Below are positions 47,132-58,320 of a stretch of 64,000 bases of DNA, one piece after another; the stretch's first letter is position 1, and every line of letters starts with the position of its first letter. The notes beneath the pieces are model-generated. The model saw only the letters and a program-made list of their open reading frames with translations, was not told where the DNA came from and did no database searches. A program made the translations under genes and the position numbers. This DNA is from Clitoria ternatea (Eukaryota; Streptophyta; Magnoliopsida; Fabales; Fabaceae): contig CM075671.1 of the NCBI GenBank assembly GCA_037962975.1, positions 13,067,001-13,131,000 of the forward strand. Direction: 5' to 3'.

Positions 47132-47250
47132 AAATCAAGTATTCAAAATAGCAAAGTTACTACACAAAAAAAAATAAAAACAAATTGAAAACAAATTTAT
47201 TTACACTATCTTGTCAATTCAATGCTAAAATATTCAAACTTAAATCACCT

Positions 47251-47267
47251 CCCCGGCTGCGGCGCTA
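47251..47267 (-). other. Primer-binding site of Athila-2 (tRNA-Asp-like)
   Basis: The minus strand reads TAGCGCCGCAGCCGGGG, five bases from the LTR end. It is close to the TGGCGCCGTTGCCGGGG site of Athila elements, complementary to the tRNA-Asp 3' end, with a few mismatches. Confidence 0.7.
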
Positions 47268-47272
47268 AAACT

Positions 47273-48923
47273 TGTTAGCATGTTTCTTTTGAGATATTGG
47301 AATGAAGAGTTCAATGAAAGGGATTCAAGTCTGTATAATATGAACTCAATGCAGTGGATGTGCCAAGTTTAAACACAGAAGTTGTAATATAGTATAGTTG
47401 TCGTTTCACTGAGGAGGTGTTAGGATGAAGATCTTAGTTTTGAATTGATTAGGCAGAAGGTTTTTAGTTTGTTTTGTTGTGAATGCTGTTGAATGAAAAA
47501 GTAATAAATAACAGAATAAAATTTGCAAAGGATAACAGTAAATGGTATTGGGAAAATCAGTTTTGTAAAACAGGGATTGGCTTCATCACAACTTCACCTT
47601 CTGCAAGCTGTATAAGTTTTCATATAAGTAAATCAAAAAGATAATTTCTACGTCACAATCAAAGTCATTTGTATCGATCCCTCGACTACAAAATTCATAA
47701 GAATGATTTCAAACCGCTGATCCCTCAGTCACTTTGAAATCATCCCAGCATTATCGATCGATTGTTTTGACGTTTATTGCGTTAGACGCCATCCCTGGCT
47801 ACCTACTCCCAACAAGTATTTCTTTCGGATCAGCTTTCAAAAGTCACTTCCCAGCATACTTGAGAAAACTTAAAACAAGAAAATAGTGATCAAGTACTTT
47901 CAGGCATTAAACGCAGAAGGAAATACAGAACTTATCAAATCTCATTACTAAATAAAAACTTACAACAGCATTACTTCAGTGTTGAATGGATTACAGCCAA
48001 TCCCATAAGGGAGGTTAGTTACTCATGCCTTGCACTTTCACCATCAAAATATAAATACAAAAGATAATGGAAAAGGTTGGATTGTGAGGCAAATACAGGG
48101 GATTGAATCTGATGATCCATATGATATGTTTGCAGCTTGATTTATAGGAGTTATGATTCAGCTTCCCTTGCCCACTTGCGTAGAACCCATGCAGCATCTT
48201 TCAGAGACTTGTAGAAACACAAGAAAGTGGGTGAGTTGGCATCGCACCATTGGTGAATATTAAATTCAAAAATCCCATACTGCATTAGTCACGCTTGAGC
48301 TTGATGGTCACGCTCAAGCGTGAAGGGTCCTGATACTCATTAAATGTTCCATGCTCAAACCATCTTAATCACGCTTGAGCGTGGTTCCCTCGCTCAGGCG
48401 CGCTTGACTTATGCTTTGTTACCCATCAGTCACGCTCAAGCGTGTACAGCCTACGCTCAAGCGTTCTTCATGTGCAGGGTCACGTTTGAGCTCCATTCAG
48501 TTACGCTCAAGCGTCATTCGTGCCTGGGTCATGCTCACACTCACGCTTACTCCTCGCCTGGCCGCTCTTGATCTCACGCTCAAGCGGCTCATCCCCACGC
48601 TTGAGTGTGAGAGGGGTCCTGATGCCTCTTTGTCTCCTTTAATTCATGCTTGCCATGCTTAATCCTCGCTTAAGCATCTAGTATTCATGCTTAAGCGTGA
48701 GAGGTGCTTATGCTTTCCAACTTTCATGCTCAAGCTTGCTTACCTTGCCTCGCCTTCCTGTTGAATTCCCTGCACTTTCCAAGAGCTTTAACACAACATT
48801 TCTTTTATACACTACTTAAAAGATTCATGCTCACTTCCTTCAATAATTCATTAATTCAGCTCAAATTCTTTACAAAATTAGTTCAAATGAGTCATGAAAT
48901 CAATGCTTAATCAACACTTATCA
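47273..48923 (-). mobile_element. 5' LTR of Athila-2 (shared with a deleted second copy)
   Basis: 1651 bp, TGTTAGCATG to CACTTATCA; TATA box at 48140-48149; near-palindrome cluster 48288-48690. Unlike a normal 5' LTR it is followed on the outer side by 3' internal sequence. Confidence 0.93.
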
Positions 48924-49209
48924 AACTCTCCCCAACCTAGATTTTTGCTTGTCCTCAAGTAAAAAGAAGTTTGGAAAGGGAATCAAGCATTTCAACAAAA
49001 TTAGCTTCTGTACAGACAAAATTTTAAAAGACAATAATCTCAATTTAACTCAAGCAAATGATTTCCTTAATACCAATTCTTTGAAATGTACTGTACCATT
49101 AATTTGTTCACAACGCAGGTAACCAATTGCTATAAGAATAAGGAACTCTCATTATTTCTCACCAGGTGGGTGTGTTTGCACATTCATCATGAGAACTGCC
49201 TAATTAACA
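48924..49209 (-). other. Fragment of a second Athila-2 internal region
   Basis: 286 bases nearly identical to 41367-41652, including the polypurine tract, ending at GCCTAATTAACAT. It then passes directly into the RT coding region of element D, so this is a deletion junction. Confidence 0.92.
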
Positions 49210-49214
49210 TTTGT

Positions 49215-52200
49215 TGTCATCGCCTGGCGGTGTAACCCGAAACTAAGCCAGTGGCACAAAAGAAACAGCGTATGGGTCCTGCTAAGCAAAAAGCTGCTTG
49301 TGAACAAACAGAGGAGCTCCTCAAGGCGGGGTTCATCAGGGAACTCCGTTACTCCTCCTGGCTGTCCAACGTGGTTATGGTACAGAAAGCCAATGGCAAG
49401 TGGCGTATGTGCATAGACTACGTTGATTTGAATAAATGTTGTCCCAAAGATCCATACCCTCTCCCCAACATTGACAGATTGGTTGACGATTCCTCAGGAT
49501 ACAAGTATCTATCTTTTATGGATGCCTACTCCGGATATTACCAAATTCCAATGTGTGAGGATGATCGGGAGAAGACAGTATTCATTAATGACAAAGGGGT
49601 CTTTTGCTACAACGTCATGCCATTTGGGCTAAAGAACGCCGGGGCAACCTACCAGCGCATGGTCAACAAAGTTTTTGAGGGTATGCACACAAAGCTGGTA
49701 GAGGTTTATATTGATGACATTATTGCCAAGACCCCGGAGGGAGGAGACCATGTTGAAGACCTACGCCTCATTTTTCAACGCCTACAGCAATACAACATGA
49801 GACTCAATCCATTAAAATGTACATTTGCTGTTCCTGGGGGCATATTTTTGGGTTTCATGTTAACACAAAGAGGCATAGAGGCTAATCCTGATAAATATCA
49901 CGTAATCCAAGAGTTGCAGAGCCCCAAAACATTGAAGGAGGAACAATCCCTCAATGGCAAAATCGCTGCTCTAGCACGATTCATGCCAAAAATGGCTCAT
50001 CGCTCTCTTCCCTTGTACAAAATATTGAAGAAGGATAAGAAATTCAGTTGGGGCCCAGAACAAGAAGCGGCATTCCAAAGCTTGAAAAATGTCTTGGCCA
50101 GCCCTCCAATCCTGGTAAAACCAAGCCCAGGTGAACAACTCATTGTTTATTTGTCTATTTCAGATGAAGCGTTGGCAGTGGCTCTGGTCAAGAAAATAGT
50201 TGAAGGCCAACGACTGGTGTACTTCACTGGTAAAACATTGCATGGTGCAGAGTGCCGTTATCAGAAGATTGAGAAGGCAGCACTTGCAGTTGTTTGGGCC
50301 TCACGACGCCTAAGACCATATTTCCATGCCCATCCCATCCTGATTCGCACAGACTTGCCACTTCGTACTATATTGTTCAAACCAGACCTGGCTGGAAGGA
50401 TGATCAAATGGGCCATAGAGCTCTCTGAATTTGACATATCATACGAACCAAGAACTGCTATCAAGGCACAGGTCCTGGCAGATTTCGTAGTTGAATTAAC
50501 AGGCTCTAGCCCAGATGCAGATCATTCACATTGGACAATATACGTTGATGGATCTTCAAATAGCAAAGGATATGGAGCAGGAATTGTTATAGAAAGTGAT
50601 GACGGAGTACATCTTGAAATTTCATTGCACTTTACCTTCACTACGTCTAACAATCAGGCGGAGTATGAAGCCTGCTTGGCCGGACTCAGAGCAGCACAAG
50701 ATATTGGGGCCAAAACTGTTACCCTATACAGTGATTCTCAATTAGTCATCTCACAAATTCTTGGTGAGTATCAGGCTAAAGAACCTCTGCTGCAACAATA
50801 TCTAGACTGCGTCAATGAGTTAAAACAACGCTTCAATGAAGTCACTTTCAAGCATGTACCCCGCGAAGAAAATACACGTGCTGATATCCTCTCCAGGTTA
50901 GCCAGCACAAAGAAGGCGGGATGCACAACTACGGTTGTATAGAGTACCTTGGCGGAGCCAAGTATTTCCTTTCCTTCCTCAGTACATATGATTAAAAGCC
51001 GCTCCTTTGATGACAATTCCTGGGTAGCACCAATAGTTTGTTATCTTGTTAATAGACAATTACCCACGGATGATCTTGAGCAAAATAAACTAAAGAAAGA
51101 AGCACCTTATTATACACTCCTGGACGGACAGTTATACCACCGAGGAATTTTTGTTCCTTACTTAATTTGTATAAATGAAAATAAGGTGCAAGCTGTTTTG
51201 GAAGAAGTCCATGAAGGGCAGTGTGGACATCATCCAGGGGCACGGAGTCTAATGAGAAAAATACTCAGGGCGGGGTATTGGTGGCCCACTCTGAAGCATG
51301 ACTCCGCCTCATATGTTCAAAAATACGATCAGTGTCAACGATTCGCAAACCTTCATCACACTCCAGCAGAGGAAATGTCATCATCAATAACGCCTTGGCC
51401 TTTCTATCAATAGGGCATAGATATCTTGGGTCCATTCCCAACTGCGCCCGGCGGAATCAAATACTTGATAGTTGGTGTTGATTACTTCACTAAATGGATT
51501 GAGGCAGAGGCAGTGGTGCACATAACGTCAGCCAGGACTCGAAGATTCGTATATGAAAATATCATTGCACATTTCGGAGTCCCTGGACGCATAGTCACTG
51601 ATAATGGCACCCAGTTCACAGATCGTAAGTTCACTGAACTTCTAGAAAATCTCAGCATTACGCAGATTTTCTCTTCTGTGGAACACCCTCAAACCAATGG
51701 ACAAGCTGAAGTTGCCAACAGAGAAATCTTGAAGGGCCTCAAGAAACGCCTTGGTGAGGCAAAAGGAGATTGGGCAAATCAGTTATGCCACGTTTTATGG
51801 GCATATAGAACAACCCCTCACTCCACCACAAATGAATCTCCATATCGGCTGACATACGGAGTTGAGGCTGTCATCCCCATTGAATTGGCAGCCCCTTCAG
51901 CTCGAGTCCTCCATTTCAACGAGGAAGCCAATCCACAGAACCTTGCACATGAACTCGAGGTTTTGGCGGAGTTGAGAGAGGAAGCCTTTGTGAGGGACCA
52001 AGCTGTCAAAGCAAAGGCCGCCAAACGGTATAACACACGTATCTTCGAACGTCGTTTCAAAAAAGGAGATTTGGTCCTGAGAAGGGCCAATATTGGCAAC
52101 AAATTTGCACACCAAGGCAAATTGGCACCAACCTGGGAAGGTCCATACCGGGTCATCGAGGCTTTGGGTAAAGGCACATACCGCCTAGAAAACTTAGATG

Positions 52201-52251
52201 CACTCCGGTCAGGAATAAATGGAACATTTTAAATTTACGCATATATTACAG
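49215..52251 (+). pseudogene. Element D pol: RT, two RNase H domains, integrase
   Basis: One frame with two internal stops (50940, 51411), another near its start (49233) and a late frameshift. RT: GFIRELRYSSWLSNVVMV, FMDAYSGYYQIPM, MPFGLKNAGATYQ and an intact YIDD site (49707-49718). A degenerate first RNase H follows (LHGAECRY, 50100-50500), then an archaeal-type RNase H with all four acidic sites (YVDGSS, NQAEYEA, YSDSQL, RADILS; 50520-50925), which marks the Tat clade. Integrase has an HHCC finger with one Cys replaced by Tyr (KYDQC) and a DDE core (GVDYFTKW, VTDNGTQF, GQAEVANR). A one-base loss near 52198 shifts the last ~17 codons, whose +1 frame ends at YYS and a stop at 52251. Confidence 0.94.
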
Positions 52252-53232
52252 CTAGTTGGGTAACATGGTATGATCTCTCTCCTTACTTAAGGTCCTTCCC
52301 AAATAGGCTTTCCTTGAAAAGGTTCCGATGAGACATATCCCAACTCAGCTCTTTATGTAGTTCCATCATTAATAAAATGCCTTCCTATATTCAATCTTCA
52401 TGCTAACTTTCAGTTAATTATCCATGGCAGAACTTGTTCCCATGCAGATAAGACACCGGCTCCAATAATTGAAGCATAAAAGCATAACTCTTTATTCCAT
52501 AAAGATCATCCAACATGCAGCAAAGCTTCACAAACGGAGTCAGAAAACTCCTTGGGGGGATTGGTGTCACAGCTATATGCTGCACCATACCAACCTCAAG
52601 GTCCAAAAAACTCCTTGGGGGGATTAGTGTCACAGCTATATGTTGCACCATACCAACCTCAAGGTCCAAGAAACTCCTTGGGGGGAAAGGATTGGTGTCA
52701 TAGCTATATGCTGCACCATACCGACCCTAAGGTCCAAAAAACTCCTTGGGGGGAAAGGATTAGTGTCACAGCTATATGCTGCACTATACCGACCCTAAGG
52801 TCCAAAAAACTCCTTGGGGGGAAAGGATTGGTGTCACAGCTATATGCTGCACCATACCGACCACAAGGTCCTGCAGGCTTCCTGTGGAAAGAATTGGTGT
52901 CACAGCTATATGCTGCATCATTTCGGCCCCAAGGTCCTGCAGGCTTCTTGTAGAAAGAAATGGTGTCACAGCTATATGCTGCACCATACCGCCTCAAAGG
53001 TTCAACCAAGTTCTTGCAGGAAGAAATGGTGTCACAGCTATATGCTGCACCATACCGCCTCAAAAGTTCAACCAAGTTCTTGCAGGAAGAATTGGTGTCA
53101 CAGCTATATGCTGCACCATACCAATCCTGGATTCAACAATTTTTATTTGATCAGGAGTTACACTCCAATTCAAATTCAAAGGGATGAATGCTCCATCCAA
53201 AATTTGACTCCGCCTAACTGCCAATGCTTTAC
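52252..53232 (+). other. 3' untranslated region of element D
   Basis: Non-coding. Holds the nine-copy array at 52540-53130. Ends at the CACTA transposon. No polypurine tract or D 3' LTR is recognisable. Confidence 0.65.
52540..53130 (+). repeat. ~65-bp tandem repeat, nine copies
   Basis: Unit contains TTGGTGTCACAGCTATATGC, then TGCACCATACCGACC and AAGGTCC-AAAAAACTCCTTGG. Unit length is 63-70 bases. Copies 1-5 end in CTCCTTGGGGGG; copies 6-9 carry a CTTGCAGGAAGAA-type variant, so there are two sub-blocks. Each unit has the small inverted repeat CAGC-TATAT-GCTG. Apparent ORFs across it are by-products of the repeat. Confidence 0.95.
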
Positions 53233-53249
53233 CACTAGTGGAAAAAAAA

Positions 53250-53690
53250 GGATATAATCACGGTTAAAATAGGCCTTTATTCACGGTTAAAGAACCGTGG
53301 TTGTTGCAGGCGTGGTAGTAGATGATGGTCTTTAACCACGGTTAACAACCGTGGTAATAACATCACATCTAACCATGGTTAAGAACAACTATGAATATAA
53401 GAACTGAAAGATGTCAGTTACAAACTACTTATATTCATGGTTATGATGGACAACCGTGGATATAGATATATTTTATCCACGGTTGTCCATCACAACCGTG
53501 AATATAAGTATGGATTGGTTTCAGTTACAAACTACTTATATTCACGGTTATTATGGACAACCGTGGATAAAATGTATCTATATCCACGGTTGTCCATCAT
53601 AACCGTGAATATAAGTAGGTTGTTGCCATAACCGTGGATAAATATAGTCTATATTCACGGTTGTTGCCATAACCGTGAATAAATACTGAG
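53250..53690. repeat. Left subterminal repeats of the CACTA element
   Basis: About 18 copies of the core AACCGTGGATA / TATTCACGGTT in both orientations, many paired head-to-head with 5-8 bases between, forming hairpin-capable units. In En/Spm elements such motifs bind the transposon's own DNA-binding protein. Confidence 0.93.
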
Positions 53691-53941
53691 GTTTTTTTTT
53701 TAATATGGATTTTGTTTTATCATTTCCCAACCCTGCATTCAGACAAACCAGTACAGTATACAGTATGCCACAGTAACACTATGCCGAAAGAATGGTATGT
53801 ATATATATAACAATTTATTTTCTATATCAATTCATAACAACCTAAAAAATGAAAGTATATACAATTAAGTTGAATGTAATCTAATAAAAGTAAACCCTAA
53901 ATCCTACTAGATACATATATAAAAGAATAAAGATCCTATAT

Positions 53942-54496
53942 CTAGCTTTGCCTAACTTCAATGAAGTGTGAGGCCCATTGCCTTCTAACATCATCCACAA
54001 GTTCCTTTGGGAAAAATGATCGGTCATTAAAGTACTACAAACAATTGCACAAAACAATTAGAACAAAAGCTTTATTTATTACATGAAATTGATGAAATTG
54101 GAGAAAAGTAGTCCAAATGATGAGAATTACCTCTGTCCATCCATCTACTAAATGATGTTGGACAATGGTCAGCATAGTGTGCATGACGAAATAGCCACAC
54201 TCAAAGGAACCCTTCTGCCTGTAAGACTACAATGGACATATAGTATAGAATAAGTGAATTCAGAACTTAAAAAATATGTACTGAAGATTTGAATGAATAC
54301 GATTGACTTACTTTTGGGTACACCCATACAACTGTTTTTCCTTTGGGCTTGTTTCCAATCAGTAGATTGTATCCAACCACCGCCCTGCGTCAAACAAAAC
54401 ACAAGATAAGTTAGAATTGTATAGTTCTATAAATGATTCAACTCCCCCCTCGTACTCCAGACTTAGGCGTGACGCAGAAATCCAACTCCGATCCAT
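53942..54496 (-). pseudogene. Ulp1-like (C48) protease C-terminal remnant with a transposase-associated start
   Basis: Three exon-like segments on the minus strand join in frame at GT/AG sites: 54384-54312 (GNKPKGKTVVWVYPK), 54226-54131 (KGSFECGYFVMHTM) and 54034-53942 (FPKELVDDVRRQWASHF, then a stop). ECGYFVM holds the Cys position of Ulp1/SENP-type peptidases, and the last exon matches their usual C-terminus. The His and Asp motifs expected upstream are absent. Upstream, from an ATG at 54496, is MDRSWISASRLSLEYEGGVE, the start of the transposase-associated domain of En/Spm TNP2 proteins. The link between the two is unclear. Not expected to be functional. Confidence 0.65.
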
Positions 54497-54499
54497 ACC

Positions 54500-56460
54500 A
54501 ACTGTTTACAAGGTGCTATGATCAACCTCACTTTTTATACAAAGGTGGTGGTCCTATACCCATTCAGCATGACAATTATTTTTATACGTCATTCATATAT
54601 ACAGGTTAGGACTTATTTTAAAATTTGATGAAATTTCAGCAACATTTCGCATTGGTCTCTAAGTACACAAAATGAGAGTGGTCAAATCAAATTCAACCAT
54701 AACTAAATATGCACCCAGAGAACAACACAAAATACAAGTTACCAAAATTTTATCAAATTTTAAAATAACTCCTAACTTGTACATACTAACAATGACGTAT
54801 AAAAAATAATTGTTCATCCCAAACTGTCCAAACGGACAATTCAAGATTCAACACAAACGATGACATTAATTGATTTAATGACCATTTGTGTCGAATCTCA
54901 AACGGGAAACTACGGTTCACTCATATGCACAACAACTTTCATACTAGTTAACAACCACATACATACAACAGCAATAAACATAACATATAAGAGCAACCAA
55001 CAATAACAGAAATAAAATGGATAATAATTTAGTTAACTTTTTTCCTAAAATAGTATGATGTTTTTAATTTATGTTATTTTGAAGTAGAAGTATGGTGTTG
55101 GAGTATGGATTATGGATTATGGATTATGATATTGGTTTATAATGCAGGTTCAAACTTTAGACTTTTATTTAGTAATTAATATGATATTTTTAAATTCTAT
55201 TATTTTCAACTAGAACTATGGTGTTAGATGATGGATTATGGATTATGAGAATTTTTAGATTTGAACTTTTATTTTATGCAATACGGCTTATGGATTACTA
55301 AAAAGGACATTAATTAAAAAAAGTAGTAAAGTAGTATATTTTTGTAAATAATATTAACAATTACACATTAAAATATTTCATTTATAATTTAATTAACAAA
55401 ATATATTTATTAATAAAAATTAATAATAAATATATATTATTATAAATATATGTATTGCAACTAAAATTTAATATTATTAATATATATTAAATATATCAAT
55501 AAATTCACATTTTTTGGTAATTTTACAACATACCATTATCATACAAAATTATAAAAAAAAACCCAACACCTTAAAAAAATATAAAAAGTTATTTAAATAG
55601 AAAAAGTTAACATGGTCAACATTTTTCAGTCCACACCCATGCACCCTAAATCCAATGTAATCTAAACCCTTAATTCCATCAGCCTTTAAGGTACACCCTA
55701 GTACATGAAGCACACCCATGGTGCACCATCCAAACCAATCATCCACCATTAAACCACTCAATTTTTACAGTACATCTCACCCCCCATACACACCCATGCA
55801 CCACCACCATAAACCAATCACCATCTCAGATCTTCCAACATTTATGGTACACCAAGCCAAGAATCTCCACCAGTGCTCCATCTTCTCCAACAGGCAGAAG
55901 GGCAAAACCGTCCACAACACACAGAAATGTAAATGGAGATTTGGAATGGGAGGTATGATGGAGGCACAAGGTAACGTGGTTCTCAGCTTTCAAACGGAGA
56001 ACATGGCAACGGAGACGGAGGAAGCGTGTGTTGCCAAACGGTTCACAGCAAAAGGGGTTTAAAAAACCATGGTTTTACGAATGGAACGGAGACGTAACTT
56101 TTTTTTAAACAGGCACTTAATCTAACGCAACGGAGAGAACTAAGGTAATTTTCTAAAAAATGCATATAACCAAACAGGCACATAAACATAGTTTAAACAG
56201 AGTTTATAACTTAAGCTTTTGAACCAGTAACTATCGTGTCAGGAAACAAGGAATACCAACAGAGAAAGAATCAATATATTATGACAAACACGCATGACAA
56301 TGGGGGTTCAGGGAACCTACCTGAATGAAGAAAGGAAGAAGATGCTGAACAGAGAGAAGGGCACGAAGCTCACAGATAATGGAGAAGACGACAACCAACG
56401 CGCAGAAGAAGAGAAACTGAAAAAAGATAGAAAGGCGCGGCTTTTGAAGTTTCAGAAAGG
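54500..56460. other. Interior of the CACTA element without recognisable genes
   Basis: AT-rich from 54560 to 55560, then a C-rich plus strand at 55600-55860 and a GC-richer stretch to 56060 ending near CATATAACCAAACAGGCAC (56162-56181). Probably promoter and 5' leader of the ancestral minus-strand transposase gene. Open frames here are short and lack family signatures. Confidence 0.5.
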
Positions 56461-56970
56461 ATGTATATTCACGGTTCCCCTTGAAACCGTGAATATATTA
56501 CACATATATTCACGGTTTAACAAACAACCGTGGATAAATGTTAACTATATATCCACGGTTACGATACCAACCGTGGATAAATATTAAATCTATATTCACA
56601 GTTATAGAAACAAACGTGGACATAGAGTACCCAGTGATTAAACCCTAAAACCTGAACTATATATCCACGGTTGGAAATACAACCGTGAATATTGACATCT
56701 ATATATATCCACGGTTAACATCATAACCGTGAACATACCCATCAATATATATTCACGGTTGTGATTAAAATCGTCGATATATATTTCAGGTACTATATAT
56801 CCACGGTTGACTCCTCAACCGTGAATATATATTGATGGTTACGTTCACGGTTATGATGTTAACCGTGGATATATAGTTTTCTCTGATTAAAATATTTACC
56901 TTATAATTTCAAAAATGCCACCGCACATGTTTTTATCACTGATCCGCTTCTACCCGTGAATAATATCCCG
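56460..56970. repeat. Right subterminal repeats of the CACTA element
   Basis: About 16 copies of the same ACGGTTG-containing core as at the left end, alternating in orientation with TATATAT spacers. Confidence 0.93.
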
Positions 56971-57005
56971 TTGTTATATCCATTTTTTCCACTAGTGTAT
57001 GTTAG

Positions 57006-57020
57006 CCCGGCGACGGCGCC
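57006..57020 (-). other. tRNA-Asp-like primer-site sequence at the LTR edge
   Basis: The plus strand CCCGGCGACGGCGCC differs by one base from the 3' end of plant tRNA-Asp (CCCGGCAACGGCGCC), so the minus strand reads as an Athila-type primer-binding site. Its position at the outer edge of a 3' LTR is unexpected. Confidence 0.55.
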
Positions 57021-57973
57021 TCAACGGTCCGTGTCCACCACTGGGTTTTGTTAATTGGTAAGCGCACTAATCGTTTGTAGTTTTCAAAATTTAGATATCG
57101 TTCCACTGGGATTGAAAGTCCAATAACAACAGTAATTTTCTACTTACTATGGTAAATGTGAAGGAAATTATAAACAAAAGAATGATTCATATACAGTTTA
57201 TACAATATTCATAAGATAGCATGGTTGAGTGATTCATAAGATAAAAGAAAATAAAAATCTATCTAAAAAGTCGAGTTGCAATCTAGAATAGGTAAGATAC
57301 TTGAGATAAACACAGATAAACAAATTATGTTGGAAATTGGATCCCTAATCTAGAATAACAATGAGGAACTCAAGACATGCATATTTAATCATCAAGTTTC
57401 ATGTCATTGCAGCTTAAAATCATTATAACCGATCCCTCGTGATATAAATTCTAAGAATTCACCGTAAAGTCCGATCCCTCGTGAGCTTTCTCAGTAAAAA
57501 CTTGCGTTAAGACTTGGCCTTATGGCAACAATGGTTAACAACCCCTATAGAATTGAGATACCAAGGGTATTCCAACTTTTTACTTTCGTCAAAACTAGTT
57601 TCAATACGGCATAAATAATCATTCTCCCGTTTGACGTTCATATTAATAAAAGGTTGAAATACTAACATGGACTTGAATCATAAACATGCAGAGGTCGAAT
57701 TCACAACATTATACTCAATAGATTAGTTCACCAATTCCAACATAAACAAATTAGTTACACATGGTAAAAGTAAAAACAACACTTACAGAGTTTGACATTA
57801 CGAAGATGATGGAAACTTCACGATACAACGATCACAATACACCGAAACACACTCAAGTATCTAGAAAACTATTCTAGAACTACAACTCACAAAAGAAGTA
57901 CTCAAGTCGAGCATAAGAGAGAAGAGAAGAGATGCTGTGTATGGAATGGGATGTGTTGAATGGTGTTGGATGG

Positions 57974-57987
57974 CCCTATTTATAGGG
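57974..57987 (-). promoter_or_regulatory. TATA box of the C2 LTR
   Basis: CTATAAATAGGG on the element strand, identical to both C1 LTRs. Confidence 0.75.
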
Positions 57988-57994
57988 CTGAGCA

Positions 57995-58320
57995 AGGGTG
58001 CTGACGCTACGCGTCAATGTGACGCTACGCGTCAGACCCCTGACTCAGCTTCCATTAAACAGCTGATAATGGCCACTTCAAATTATAAAAATCAATCATG
58101 CTTGGCCACTTGGACATGTTTCCACCGAGTTTTGGCCAGTTATGCTGACTAGGGTGGCCTTTGGGCTGAGTGGAGTGCCCATTATTGGGTCCAAGTGGGG
58201 TGGTTGGCCAAAAGTGGGAGTGGAGACCATGCAGCACTGACGCTACGCGTGGCTGTGATGCGTAGCGTCAGCATCAAAAATAGCTCTTGATGCTACGCGT
58301 GGGGTGAGGCTACACTTCAG
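57995..58320 (-). repeat. ACGCTACGCGTC near-palindrome cluster in U3 of C2
   Basis: Four to six copies (ACGCTACGCGTCA, ACGCTACGCGTGG, GCGTAGCGTCAG) directly upstream of the TATA box; better preserved than in C1. Confidence 0.88.

Larger units (their letters stand above)
39693..49209 (-). mobile_element. Athila-2: pol-less Athila-like element in an LTR-internal-LTR-internal array
   Basis: In the element direction: a 286-bp piece of a second copy's 3' internal region (49209-48924), an LTR (48923-47273), primer site, gag-protease (47131-45164), spacer, ORF (43891-42590), 3' non-coding DNA, polypurine tract and 3' LTR (41366-39693). The 47273-48923 LTR therefore serves as the 5' LTR of this copy and the 3' LTR of another that is almost wholly deleted. 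No RT, RNase H or integrase is present. It sits in element D, and its flanks (CATGT / TTTGT) do not match. Confidence 0.85.
38103..53232 (+). mobile_element. Element D: Tat-clade Ty3/gypsy retrotransposon, interrupted and partly deleted
   Basis: 5' LTR (38103-39080), primer site, gag start (39155-39692), then an inserted Athila-2 array, then RT to integrase (49215-52251) and a 3' untranslated region with a tandem array. The second (archaeal-type) RNase H after the first, and the absence of a chromodomain, place it in the Tat clade. The end of gag and the protease are missing, and no 3' LTR is seen before C2 begins. The end coordinate is the last base before the CACTA element, not a proven element end. 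Confidence 0.88.
53233..56997. mobile_element. CACTA (En/Spm) DNA transposon, non-autonomous
   Basis: Perfect 15-bp terminal inverted repeats, CACTAGTGGAAAAAA at 53233 and TTTTTTCCACTAGTG ending 56997. The flanking trinucleotides are TAC and TAT, a near match for the 3-bp duplication. Both ends carry dense subterminal repeats of ATCCACGGTTG in both orientations, a hallmark of the superfamily. At 3.77 kb it is far too short for a full transposase gene, and only remnants are seen, so it would depend on an autonomous relative. It sits at the boundary between element D and C2. Confidence 0.95.

Noticed and set aside
52704..53257. Overlapping repetitive ORFs on both strands in the 65-bp array
   Set aside because: All frames stay open because the tandem unit lacks stops in several frames. 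No non-repetitive coding sequence.
53228..57003. Treating the CACTA interior as an autonomous transposon
   Set aside because: Less than 3 kb lies between the subterminal repeats, with no DDE/TNP2 catalytic region. Only a ~25-residue domain start is seen.
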